Of a stretch of 64,000 nt of DNA, positions 47,301 through 59,288 are shown piece after piece (the stretch's first letter is position 1; every line of letters begins with the position of its first letter). Under the pieces are notes generated by a model. It was not told where the DNA came from. It was given only the letters and a program-made list of their open reading frames with translations, and made no database searches. A program made the translations under genes and the position numbers. Source of the DNA: Ophiura sarsii (lineage: Eukaryota; Echinodermata; Ophiuroidea; Amphilepidida; Ophiuridae); assembly GCA_035610835.1 (NCBI GenBank), contig CM069459.1:51759755-51823754 (forward strand), read 5' to 3'.

Positions 47301-48728
47301 GGTTAACACGACATCTGTCAGGTGTCCAAACTAATCATACAAACACGCTCTTGGTCTAATGTTTTCGAAACATGGTTAACACGCGAACAAAGTGTAACAT
47401 TGTTTGTATTTACCAGTTTTGAAACAAGTTATAACTGGTTGTACCATTTTGTTACATACACTGTTTGGTTACAAAACCTTGTCATGCATACAAGAGGCAC
47501 ACATTTTCTAAGGAAGATATGTCTCCACGACTGTCACAATACATAAATGTACCCAAATCCTTTTTGGAGAAATATCGATCCCTATTTAAAAACTGCTATT
47601 CGATTGTTATATCAAAAATGGAAGAGCATCTCGAATTTTGCAACAACAATCTATGAAGAAGAAATGGGACACCACGGAGACTGAAGAATGTACATATTGC
47701 CTATTATAACATGGCAATGTGAATCATGGTGTGTTTGATATAACTGTTACAAAATGTTTCAATATTGACATTACATTATATGATCTATATCAGCAGCTGC
47801 TTCTAGTATTTTACTTATCTTTGCGGTGTAATTTAATATCATACACGCTCAATTTCATCTTAATTATATATGCAGTGGTTATTGTACTATTTACCTTTGA
47901 TAATATTTACCATTGATATGTGTCACTAGATGTCCGTCCAGCTCTGCTCTTTTCAGCCCGAATGTTCCCATATACGTATGAAAGCGGCTCATTACTGATA
48001 CCTATGAAGATAAATCCTCTATCAATAATCGGACGTCAATGTTTGAAAATAATGTCCAAAAAATTGAACCACTTTGCCAAGCCACACCAACGAAACGTCT
48101 CCAACTCCACTTTGTTGTCGTACAAACCGTATTGGACTTTAAAACAGAGGTGTCATATTCTTTATCAAATTTATATTTAGATGGTATGGACTCGTATTTT
48201 TTTATTTATCTAAACCGTTAAAAAGAGTTTCCAAAACCATATTATCATAGTTGTTCTTCATTGTCTTTTATCCTTTTGTGTCACTTCATTTGGGTTCTAC
48301 AACCCTGAGGCATACTAATTTGACATTTTAAATTACACTAATACGGTACTTGTATTTTGTTTTAGCGTAATAAAGTGCACTGGGTGTGTGCCCTTCGTGG
48401 GTAGTATAACGTCATAACAAAGTAAGTTACCAGGTATCAAATGTGCCTATAACCATGATAAGTCCAAAAGTATTACTCTTACTTGAAACCAATAAACTCA
48501 TAGTGGTTGAGAACTTTCTCATTGATTTCTTAATTTAATATATTGTGCGTGGAGAATGGTTTGAAATCAATAAATTCGCAGTACCAAAAGTACGGTTTCC
48601 ATTTTCGCATTTTTCTTTTCTACACGCGGACTCAGTTATGGGCAAATAATTGATCATTGGTAGTGGTAGTTAACAAATACAACATGGTTTTAGGGAAAGT
48701 AGTCTAAACTACTGGTCCCGCGGTGTTG

Positions 48729-49712
48729 GATCAGCATCGTCCCCTTACAAAATTAATTGGCGCATATGCAAAGTGTTAACCTATAGTTTACTGTAAAATT
48801 CTGGCGTGAATGGTCCTCCGTAATATTAAAAACGTGTCGTCACTCGGTAGGTCATAGGTGAGTGTAAATCAAGAATCACGTGGAGTCGGCCTGCGATCCG
48901 GAAAAAAATGATGCCATTTTATGGCCCAAAAATTCGAAGTTTGTTTACTGGTTTTTCAAAAATAAGGACTATCATGACATTACAAACATATTTTGGGCGA
49001 GGGCACATACAAACATTGCACCAAAAAGCACAATTTTAATGACAAACACAAGCACCCGATGGATACAATTATATACAATTATAACACATCTCTTAACACA
49101 AATACTTCCGTGGCGTGGACACCTTGTCCTTCGCTTGTTAACCGCGGAACCCCGGTTCGATTCCCAGACCACGCACGGCACGATATGCTTTTTTATTTCG
49201 TTCTTCTAGTTCTACCCTTCCACTCACAATAATGTTGAAACTTGGCTTTATCAGTCTTTAATTAATAAAAACAATAATAAGTTCATGCATTTAGTCATTA
49301 TTTAAGATCCTTGGACAATTAGTAAATGTTGGTCAAAATATGACCCCAAGTTGGTTCGATTAGTGTTTGAATGGGCAAAAGGAGTTGATCTAAATGTTGA
49401 CCCAAAAAATCACCAAATTGCATGAATGGATTTTCAAAAAATATGAAAATCTTTCAGCTTATGAGGGGTCACATTCCACTTCAAATACACACCCCCTGGG
49501 CATGCAAGCGCAATTGGTCCTTCAGCATCAGCGAATCATCCCCTCCAATGTTCACAACAAATTTACGCTACTGCTAGAATCGACTGACTTGTGGCATAAA
49601 ACGTTAGCCTAGTAGCTTACCCCGCATTGGCGCTCTCAAAATGTTGGGTTACGCCTCAGTTACTAGCGAGGTAGCGCTATTCTTCAGCTACCCGTCATTG
49701 GTGCACTCGGCC
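48729..49712. mobile_element. Outer element paralogue, without the 4.8-kb insertion
   Basis: Matches 7437-7702 then 12494-13266, joined at a single TTG (48993-48995). It holds a tRNA-Asn-like unit and ends in the same TACCCGTCATTGGTGCACTC terminus. The left terminal part (7279-7436) is missing. Confidence 0.88.
49113..49174 (+). tRNA. tRNA-Asn-like unit 2 (SINE/pseudo-tRNA)
   Basis: GCGTGG and CCACGC acceptor ends, CGCTTGTTAACCGCGG anticodon region (GTT), and B box GGTTCGATTCC. Confidence 0.6.
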
Positions 49713-49724
49713 GTATATAATCAA

Positions 49725-50075
49725 TGTTAAAAAATATCTAAAGAAAAGGCCAATTACAACTAACTGAAAACTTTACTTGGCACGGACCAGTTACTCCATT
49801 ATTGGGGCAATTGGTCCTATTCCAAAAGGTTAGAATTCAAAGAAATCAGTGAATGACAACACGAAAACTAGTCAGTATTCTCTTTACAAACACATTTCCA
49901 TATTATTTGAAATGCAAAATGGATACATGTCTCATGAAATCCATGTTTTATACAGTTTTCGTGGTTAACGTGTAAATAGCAGTTTTAATACTAATGGTGT
50001 ACAAAGCAAGCGAAATTTTCGACTGCACATTTATTAGATAAAACGGTATGAACCTAGTGAAATGGTTACATGGAT
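49725..50075 (-). repeat. Family E repeat, copy 2
   Basis: Reverse complement of 24370-24735, including the GGACCAGTTACTCCATTATT hairpin. It directly follows the outer element paralogue. Confidence 0.82.
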
Positions 50076-52690
50076 GTGATATTCAGATGCCTCATACATT
50101 TGTCTATATATACCTCTTTCTTTGATGATTTTATTTACTTCATATAATCATCATTTGGTACTTATAATAAACCACCTTGATATTTAGCCAGCTTTTCATG
50201 TTACAGGGTCAGTTAGTCAATATGACAATGATGACCCAACGGTTAATATACACAAAAATCAGTGGATAAAATACATAAATCATGATATTTCGTCATTGCA
50301 AATACCTTTACGGACACCATTCAAAATATAAAAGAGATGTAATTCATAACACCGAGGTTTTAAACCATTCTAAAACAATTTCATGTCATATTGTAATCCT
50401 TCAATAGCAGAAATAGTGGCATTAGACCCAAAATGCCCCAAAATGTCTAAAAACTAGAAAGAATGTGAATTATTCCATATTCTATTCACATTTCAATACC
50501 GAGTAATGTTTTATTGACACTAACAACCAATTTTCAAAATGAATTTTACAATGTTGATTATTTAAGTTTTTGCAGGCGGACCAGTTGCCCCATTCAAATA
50601 CGCCTGTGACGTAATACATTTTACGCCAAAAGTTTTTAAAACATACCACCATTTGTCATAATAATCAATAGCTCCAATACATTTCAGAAAAAGGCATAAC
50701 TGCATTTTTGTTTCTAGCCATTACACAGATTTTTGTAGCCAGCGAGTATCTTTGAATTCGCAAATATTACGGCGTTCGGGTCCTACAAGTAGACGAGTGT
50801 ATTTAGATAAAATAAGAAATGGTGTACTTTTTATTTGCAAATTCATAAACTAATAACTCTACCAAATGAATACCCGTGATACTGATTTAAGTTGAAGCAT
50901 TCTTTAAATGATAATATTGATCGCAAATCCAAACCACCAATGTCCCAAGTTAGCAATATGCGCCACTTTACGGTCATTTCAACCACAACCTATGGTTTTA
51001 ATCATATTTTGGAAAGTCCCTAAGCGCACTCTACAATATAGCACCCATCAAATGCGATATGCACCCAGCATCTTAAGACGACTGTACTGTATGTATATAT
51101 TTACTGTTGTATACCTATCAATCACATACAGTACATTAAACATAATCTAAACCCATCTTCATATATCGCCCATACTATCTGTGAATTTTCAATCAGTCAC
51201 TCAAGGAGGTGGCGTCAAGGATCTGGAGAATATCACATGTGTAAATACCTTAAAGTTCCAAATGTTTTGCATTGTAGAAGGTAAGGATGTTTAGTTTTAA
51301 CAAAAGTCGTACTGTTCAAAAGAAAGCAGTATGTCCGTACAATTACAAAATCCTTCATTTCGGACCACTTGCCTCATAGGACCAGTTGCCCCATATTCCC
51401 CTAAGTGTTATGAATATGTTAGTGCAATACCGTACATCATAACATCGTAATATTGTGCATGCATAATTATCAGAGATTCAACAAAAAAATATGTAAATTA
51501 GGTCCATTTTGTCAAATGTTGTTTGTTGTGTTGTGTGAATTACTATTAGTGCAGAATTGCAACATCAACACAACCTGGCTTCATTCATGTATTCTAAGAA
51601 CACTTTTTATTTCGTGCTTTTTAGTAAATATGTTGTAATTATGGCGCACAATTAGGTATTGTCTTGAAAACTTCACTAAGTGTGAGATATTATTGGTATG
51701 AAATATATAGCAAATAGGCAAATTCGCGCGGAGAAATGTTCTTAATTTCTATTGTCCAACTTTGTTCATCTTTTAATTTATTTCAGATGTGTGCGTTTAT
51801 CGTTTTGCACACCAACTTATAAAATGGATTGTTGGTACACTGTAGGCATTGGGTGGCCACGGTCCCGGGGCGCAATTTTTTTCGTAACCGTATCGCAGCG
51901 TGAAAATATTCTTTCTTTTTCTTCCTAAACCTCTCTCTTTTTTTCCTTTTCGGCAACATTTTAAAAACTTGTTTAGGCCTTGGCCATACTGGCCACGGGC
52001 CTGAGTATGTAGACAGGAGAAAGATACAGTCTTATTTTTAGTTGTTTGTTTAATATAAGGTAAAAAATCAAATTAATTATTTTTTTCTAATTGTAACTCA
52101 CAAAATAAAGGGTTACAGAAGTGAGTCACGTAAAATGTAGAAACAAGAACATATATATATATATATTGTAAAAACAAAGTAGGAAGACTGATACTGGACT
52201 CGATTGTGCTCATACTTTTCTCGAGTCATGGATGTGCAGCGGCGGAGCTTTAACGAGGTCGGCATGACCATAATTCATCGTAGTGTTTAATTACCTCAAT
52301 TGGACCATGATGTATCATGTTCTATCGACATATGGAATTACAAACGAATTTAATAGTAAATGGACTAAGTGCATCGGATCGCGGGCACACTATTAGTAGG
52401 TTCATTATAGTATTGATTATTAAAGGATAGTTATTACTACCAAATATTGCAAACTGAAGTAACGTTTAAGGGAAAAAGGAAAAGGAAAGTTTTTTCTGTA
52501 TGTGGCCTGAAGACATAAACAAAAATGCAGGTGTTTGATTTTATTTTGATCTCATTTGGATGTTGTAATTTGAACATAGAATATACTTCAAGTCATCTAT
52601 ATGTATAGAAACTATAGGCATTAACGACGGGTATTAAACAAATTAACAAAATATTTTTAAACAGGTTCACCATCGTAGATAGATAAGAGA
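50076..52690. other. Unassigned, with scattered GACCAGTTGCCCCA motifs
   Basis: The motif occurs near 50578 and 51378. A short (AT)n run lies at 52148-52166. No supported gene. Confidence 0.4.
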
Positions 52691-52694
52691 CAAA

Positions 52695-52822
52695 TATGGG
52701 AAAACGATCTCGTTTTACATGCGAGGTATAATTGTGGCCCAATGGATAAGTCACCTGCCCTGTAAGCAAGAGGTCATGTGTTCGATTCCTGGGCGAGATC
52801 GTTTCCCCATATTGTTCTCTTT
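52695..52822 (+). tRNA. tRNA-Arg-like unit framed by inverted repeats
   Basis: TGGCCCAATGG (52734) fits the A box and TGTTCGATTCC the B box. The body resembles tRNA-Arg; the anticodon position reads TGT, and the loop lacks U33, so a working tRNA is unlikely. Arms AATATGGGAAAACGATCTCG and CGAGATCGTTTCCCCATATT flank it with one mismatch. Confidence 0.55.
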
Positions 52823-53084
52823 TCTATATATAATGTATATTGATTAAAGTGGCCTAAACTAGCATTTTAAAAACGCCGCCGAAATTCGACTAACATTTCT
52901 AAAATACGCGTGGACTACAAGAAACAAACTATCGTAAGTGCCTGATATGTACTAACAGTGGCAATTGCACAAGAAGAGAAGAGAAATAAGTCCAGAAAAA
53001 AAGAAGAGAAAACCATCAACAAATATTGTGTGTGGTTGTGATATTAATTTGTTGATGAATATTGGCCTGTATAGAGCGAGAAGG

Positions 53085-53525
53085 CAATCCACGCCATGAC
53101 GACAATGCTATGCATGCAATTCATAATTTTCTTGATGGTTTTGATTTAGTTGACATCTGGCGTATAAGAAATCCGCATCGGCGTCAGTACACGTGGAGAA
53201 AAAAAACACACCACTGATTCAAAGCAGACTTGATCTTTGGTTTGTGTCAAATACAATGCAAGATATGGTGAAGAATGTTGGTATTTCGCCTCCTATCAGT
53301 ACTGATCACTCACTAATTTTCTTGAATATTGATAATGTGTCAAATAATATCCGTGGTTCATCTTATTGGAAGTTCAATAATTCCCTGTGTGAAGATGTTA
53401 AGTTTTGTCAGGAAATCATCAGATTAGCTCCAACTTGGTTTGAAACTTACATTGATATGGAAGATAAAATAAAGTTGTGGGAGTTGATTAAGTTTGATAT
53501 TATACAAGAAGGGGCAGTGAATTGA
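53085..53525 (+). pseudogene. L1/Tx1-like LINE endonuclease fragment
   Basis: The C-terminal half of an endonuclease: FLDGFDLVDIWRIRNPHRRQ, YTWR, then PLIQSRLDLWFVSN, TDHSLIFLNI and a SYWKFNNSL block. The catalytic-domain end motifs (RLD and TDH) are present. An extra-base slip in the A run near 53200 breaks the frame. The frame ends at 53525 and no reverse transcriptase follows. Confidence 0.75.
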
Positions 53526-53608
53526 AATGAGGGGCTCCTAAGACAATCCAAGTGCAGCTGGCGCTGCACCATCCGCTCTTGCTTGGACAGGGTGGTGTAT
53601 GGGTGGGG

Positions 53609-54027
53609 ATGAAAGTGGCGTAGCTAGGCGCTATTCATATTGGGGGTGGGTGAGAACTAAAATTAACCGCCAAGATTGTTATGAGGCAAGCTATGGGCGC
53701 GTAGCGCGCGAACATTTTCTACTTTATACCTATTTTTGGCACGATTGAGATAAATGTTGGCTCTAAACAAGCTTGTTCCAACGAATATTGCATTTTGGGG
53801 TAACATATGCGCGCGTAGCGCGCGAATTTTTTTCATCTGTGTACTTGACCATCATAATTCCATGATTCCTCTGGTCAAATGAACCGATAGATCGCCCCCC
53901 CTCCCTGTACTTTTTTTTTGTAAATTTCATTTATTTCAGTTGGGGTGCAAGCGGTAGGGGCAAGGGTTCCAATTCCAAGTGGAACCCCCCCCCCCCTCCC
54001 CCACCCCCGCTGGTTACGCCACTGATA
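53609..54027. mobile_element. hAT-like MITE, degenerate ends
   Basis: AGTGGCGTAGCTAG at left and CTGGTTACGCCACT at right. Inside, GGGCGCGTAGCGCGCGAA (about 53695) and GCGCGCGTAGCGCGCGAA (about 53810) form short palindromes. A clear 8-bp duplication is not visible. Confidence 0.65.
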
Positions 54028-54239
54028 TTATCGCTGTACAAACGGTACCGCGAATATAAGACAACAGCAGAAAATAGGCCTTCTAAACTTGTTTTATGAC
54101 ATACGACTTTTAGCGGGCCCCCCGAGAGATTTTCCTTGTGGGGAAAATAATAAGAACGATTTGGAAAATACTTGAAATGAGTTCAACGATATCACATTTG
54201 TTACATTTTTCGGCCCTGCACCTGCTCGGAATGTGAAGA

Positions 54240-54780
54240 TGTTTGGATGCTTTTTCGTGTGAATCTTCGGGGATGTTTTATCATGTTAATCTTCGGGGAT
54301 GCTTTATCGTGTCAACTTCGGGGATGCTTTATCGTTTAATCTTCGGGGATGCTTTATCGTGTTAATCATCGGGGATGCTTTATCGTGTTAATCATCGGGG
54401 ATGCTTTATCGTGTTAATCTTCGGAGATGCTTTATCGTGTCAACTTCGGGGATGCTTTATCGTGTTAATCTTCGGGGATGCTTTATCATGTCAACTTCAG
54501 GGATGCTTTATCGTTTAATCTTCGGGGATGCTTTATCGTGTCAACTTCAGGGATGCTTTATCGTTTAATCTTCGGGGATGCTTTATCGTGTTAATCTTCG
54601 GGATGCTTTATCGTGTCAACTTCGGGGATGCTTTATCGTGTTAATCTTCGGGGATGCTTTATCGTGTTAATCTTCGGGGATGTTTTATCGTGTTAATCTT
54701 CGGGATGCTTTATCGTGTTTATCTTCGGAGATGCTTTATCGTGTTAATCTTCGGGGATGCTTTATCGTGTTAATCTTCGT
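54240..54780 (+). repeat. ~26-bp minisatellite, about 20 units
   Basis: Unit close to GGGGATGCTTTATCGTGTTA plus ATCTTC, with variants such as TCAACTTC for TTAATCTTC and single-base losses that change frame. Confidence 0.95.
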
Positions 54781-54784
54781 ATTT

Positions 54785-55672
54785 TCAGGCGTTAATCTGG
54801 TGTTAATGTGTTGATACATATACACTAAATGAAGACTACCTATAGTTTTACTGTACAAACTTACAGCATTAACATGTTCAAGCGTTTGTTATCGGTTACT
54901 CTTATCATTAACACTTGTTTGTGCAGTGTGTAAAGGCGATCGATGAATACGTTCTGTTTTAGTTAAAACCCGTGCATAATGCATGCAATTGAGTACCCTT
55001 GAACCCGGGCCCGAGCCAACCTAATTAAGTGGAGTAGTCGGCGTTGGGTAAATGTAGTATAATGAAGAACTAAACGATATTTAACAAAGATCAGACGGTG
55101 ATATTGAATTTGACCTACATTATAAGTGATCACATATTGTAATTTCTTCTCATCGCTATATGCATCAACGTTGCCTGGAAACGTATAAACATAAACTGCT
55201 TTTTCATAATTCCAATATCCATGGACGGTAAAATACTGAATTTTGATGAAATAATTGATGGTAATTATTAATTCGGCCATTACTGGGGTGCATCTTTACC
55301 AGACTGTCATTTTGAGTGCGCAATCGTGTCGGGTGTAAAAGATCAGCTTTATAAATCAATTTGGTATTACATTTGATCGATTAAGCCCACTACGTATTTG
55401 TAGAGCTTTAAGTTTTTAAAAATATTGGGCGAGGCGCAGTCGAGTCCAATATGTATCATAGCGAGACCAATACATATTGAGCGTAAAGCATCCAAGTTTA
55501 TCATTATTATGTTTGGTATCCAATATTTTCCCAAACTTGGATTCATCAAAACATAATAATGCAATTCATTGCATATAAGTTCACCAACTCTTTTCGATCT
55601 AACATGGGTAATACCAAATACAGTTTATGATTCCTGCCAAGTGGGATGGACCCATTGAAGGCTGTAAGTGGG
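54785..55672. other. Unassigned sequence
   Basis: No supported gene. The minus-strand frame at 54963-55280 has no recognisable motif. Confidence 0.35.
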
Positions 55673-55941
55673 GTGTAGGACAGGGCTGTCAACTCTCCCG
55701 CATTTGGCGGGAGTCTTCCTCCTAGACAATCTTTTTCCCGCTCTCCCGCCAAGCATATAAAATCTCCCGCATCATAAATGTATTATATTAAAATACAGTG
55801 TGTGGGCCATGGGCGAGGACACCAATTTGTGTCGAGTGGGGTTTAATAGCACTGTTTCTTAGTTATCGAGCCGCGATTTTTTCGCGCAGTGTGGGGATCC
55901 CACGTCACGAGCCCCCCCCCCCCCCCCCCCCCGATCCCCGA

Positions 55942-56217
55942 AATTATAAACTCGAAACTCGAAATTATTCAAATTCGAAAATGAAACCCGAAACTCGAAA
56001 ATGAAACTCGAAACTCGAAACTCGAAACTCGATACTCGAAACTCGAAAATTGACATTCGAAATTCGAAACTCGAAATTATAAACTCGAAACTCAAAAATC
56101 AAAAATTAAACTCGAAACTCGAAACTCTAAAATGTAACTCGAAACTCGAAACACGAAACTCGATACTCGAAATGATAAGCTCGAAACTCAAAACTCGAAA
56201 CTCAAAACTCGAAGATA
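55942..56217 (+). repeat. CGAAACT heptamer array 1
   Basis: About 35 units of CGAAACT with variants (CGAAATT, CGATACT, CAAAACT). Ends CTCGAAGATAATTAACACAC. Confidence 0.95.
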
Positions 56218-57559
56218 ATTAACACACTACAACATGAAGCTAGTCGTGCGGAACGTTTGTGACTTATCCTCTAACCAAAGTTTGATTAATCTCGTCTGGT
56301 CCATCAACTAATGACTATAAAACCATTGGCGCATATCATACCTTTCGATTTGATATGAATGAGTATGCCAGCCAAAGCGGTTCATTTTCTTTCCCGAATA
56401 GAAATAGTAAGCAATATGCTTTTATACTTGTTTAATTAGTTCCAAACTCCTCAAAAATCAATTTAGTTGAAGTACAATATCAAAACATTTTGAATTATAA
56501 ACCGATGTGGGAAGGGACTTGATAGGACATCACATTTCCGAAGAAAGCACATTATGATAGTGTATGATCACCCTTCAGTGGCACTGTTCCTCCACCCATT
56601 TTCAACAACATACAACATTTCCCCAAATTGAGTCAAATTTGGTAAATAATGTGTTTAGGTACATGCAAATCCAAAACAACCCCTTTGAGATACACACTGA
56701 TGAATTCAGGCATGTATTTGTTGCTTGAGCTTTAGGTAGGGAGTGTTTCTGTTTCAGGACTCTATAATGCTGAAAATCAGTGTATCTAAATAATGTTGTT
56801 TGTATACATTATTAATTGAATAATCTGTTTTTAGCAATGGTTTTTAAACCATTAAAACTGTCTTTGAACCTAAAGCGGTCTCACTATGGTAAAATTAGGG
56901 GGATATGACCTCGTTCACTGGTATTTAAATGTATACGTAATGGTCCACGCATTTACGGCAACGAGTATTTTGTATATACATGTACGTACACAATCAAACA
57001 TTGCTGGTAAATCCTCCCCAAAACTCGTAATTTGTCATACCACCATCACTTACTCACATACTAGGATAATGATTATACATTTTTGACTTCAATTTAGTGA
57101 TTAATTATGTATTGATATCAGCATTGTATTTTAAACAGAATGTTCAGATATATTTATCGAAGTGTATGATAGATAATTGATTCACTCGGTTGATTATCGC
57201 TCCCAGCGTCTTTACATTCGTGGATTCTCATAAATGTAATCAGGCTATTATCAAGCACGAAGATACATGTACTACTATTAGCAATAATATCCAGTGAATT
57301 GGAACCGCTCAAAGTACATTTAGTTGATTAGAACATATTGTTAAAATAATCAATGGTGCAGAAAAAATGAAGTCTCTCATTTTAAAAAGTAATCATCTCG
57401 ATTTAATGGTATAAATGGTTGTCTGAAGATAACTTTAGTGTTGGTATGGCAACGCCGGTAGTATAAGATATGGATATGAATATCATTGAAGACTGAATGT
57501 TTGACATTCATCAAGCAGAATGGCGCACAGAGCAGATTTAGAATCGGTAATCCAAATAA

Positions 57560-58380
57560 GAATATTATGCGATCAAAAATAAATTGCCAGAATGCCCCAG
57601 TACTAAGCTACACTTTAACTCGACATTTCGACGCGGGGTTTTTTGAGTTAGAATATCAATATGAATGTTCTATTTTGGATTACAAAAGACTGGGTTTTTA
57701 ATAAAAAAATAATTGGCTCACTTCAAAGACACAATTTTCATGAAATTCTTATTGAAATTCTTGACTCGAAAAAAAGTCAACATTTCGAGTTAATGTGTAG
57801 CGTAGAACTGGGGCATTCTGGGAGTTTATTTTTGATCACATAGTATTCTATTTTGAATTACAAAAGACTGGGTTTTTAATAACAATAATTGGCCCATTCC
57901 AAAGACACCATTTTCATGAAATCCTCATTGAAATTCTTAACTCGAAAAAACAGGTCAAAATTTCGAGTTAAGGTGTAGCTTAGAACTGGGGCATTCTGGG
58001 ATTTTTTTATAGCATTATATTCTATTTTGGATTAATACAAAAGATTGGGTTTTGAATAAAAAATAATTGGCCCACTCTAAGAATTACATTTTCATGAAAT
58101 TCTTAACTCGAAAAAAAAGGTCAACACTTCGAGTTAAGGTGTAGCTTAGTACTGGGGCATTCTGTTTTTATTTTTTTGATCGCATAATATTTTATTTTGG
58201 ATTACAAAAGACTGGGTTTTGATAAAAAATAATTGGCCCACTCTAAGAGCCACATTTTCATGAAATTCTTAACTCGAAAAAAAAACAGGTCAAAATTTCG
58301 AGTTAAGGTGTAGCTTAGTACTGGGGCATTCTGGGATTTTTTGTTGATCGCATAATATTCTTTTTTGGATGACAAAAGGC
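57560..58380 (+). repeat. ~170-bp satellite, four direct units plus inverted start
   Basis: Units start TTGGATTACAAAAGACTGGG at about 57677, 57853, 58031, 58196 and 58365 (spacing 165-178 bp). Each holds AACTCGAAA...TTTCGAGTT, a hairpin. The segment 57560-57625 is an inverted half unit. Confidence 0.9.
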
Positions 58381-58387
58381 TGGGTTT

Positions 58388-58578
58388 TGAATCATGAAAC
58401 TCGAAATTATAAACTCGAAATTATAAACTCGAAACTCGAAACTCGAAACTCGAAACTCGAAACTCGAAACTCGAAACTCGAAACTCGAAACTCGAAACTC
58501 GAAACTCGATACTCGAAACTCGAAATTATAAACTCGAAACTCGATACTCGAAATTATAAACTCGAAACTCGAAGATAA
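58388..58578 (+). repeat. CGAAACT heptamer array 2
   Basis: About 26 units, more uniform than array 1; ends CTCGAAGATAAGTAACACAC, the same junction as array 1. Confidence 0.95.
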
Positions 58579-58707
58579 GTAACACACTCTTAAAAATGTG
58601 ACGAGGCGGCAGGGCAGGACACAATCCTCAGCGGCTGAGGATCGTACTTTGAACTTGGTATCTCTCCCTCCAAGCAAATCCCAAAAGTTGACAGCCCTGG
58701 TGTAGGA

Positions 58708-59288
58708 ATGCATGACAATTTAGTTGTCTTTTAGATATGTCCGCGACCCCGAGCCTAAATGGTCATCGACCCTTCCCCCCCCCCCCCCCCCCCCAACCCT
58801 CACGACCCCATTCTCTGATGCCTCTGCCGCCACTGAATTTAGGGTGCTTTGATCTAGAAATACTGGGACTTATAATATGCAAGAATTAACTGATGTATGA
58901 ACCAAATAGGATATAAAATGATTTCTCTAACCTTTATCCCCGAGGTGTGACTGTGTTTTTTTTAAATGGTCCTAAGTCTATCCATATTTCATACCGTGGA
59001 CGACGATGGAATTTTGGGGCTTTTCATAGGTGATGCTGAAAGAATTCCGCTTCATATGACTCCAAATACAGCTTTCTATAACATTTTGCCGCGTCATATC
59101 TTTAACGACTACACTATTATAAAGAAGGTTAATTGTCACACCTATCGTAACTTCCTAAGTGTCAGAATGGATTATTTCAAACGATAAAATAAAGTACAAT
59201 TAGTTTGTTATTATTTGAAGAAAACCGCATTTTGATTCAATTCAGTAATTACGGAGAAATAAGCAATCGCGTAATGGTATATAATAGT
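58708..59288. other. Unassigned, with a poly-C tract
   Basis: A C run of about 19 lies near 58776. A 73-codon plus-strand frame at 58966-59187 is not recognisable. Confidence 0.35.

Larger units (their letters stand above)
34490..48470. repeat. Large ordered non-coding repeat array
   Basis: The box GCGATTGACCAGAACG...GGCTTGACATGTTTGACAAG occurs at about 34906, 38957, 42476 and 46222 (spacing 4.05, 3.52 and 3.74 kb). Between them, in the same order each time, lie the CTATCACTAT...CACCACCC box (43300, 46790), TTCAGCAGCTG (37167, 40395, 47790), GAACCA...TTTGCCAAGCCA (37670, 41000, 44845, 45155, 48065) and GCGCATA...TACGCG (34665, 38080, 41447, 45705). Units are diverged and interrupted by MITEs and a mariner relic. 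No conserved reading frame runs through the units. Confidence 0.7.
55681..58699. mobile_element. 3.0-kb hAT-type element carrying satellites
   Basis: Starts CAGGGCTGTCAACT and ends AGTTGACAGCCCTG (perfect 14-bp inverted repeats). Both sides show GTGTAGGA (55673-55680 and 58700-58707), an exact 8-bp duplication. The interior has no transposase: it holds two heptamer arrays, a ~170-bp satellite and a ~1.2-kb A/T-rich stretch. It must have moved with a transposase supplied in trans. Confidence 0.92.

Noticed and set aside
54240..54780. CRISPR-like array
   Set aside because: Repeats are directly tandem with no unique spacers, in a eukaryotic context; it is a minisatellite.
55798..58713. Frames rich in KLETRNS / SSFEFRV repeats
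   Set aside because: They translate the CGAAACT heptamer arrays on the two strands; low complexity without other coding support.
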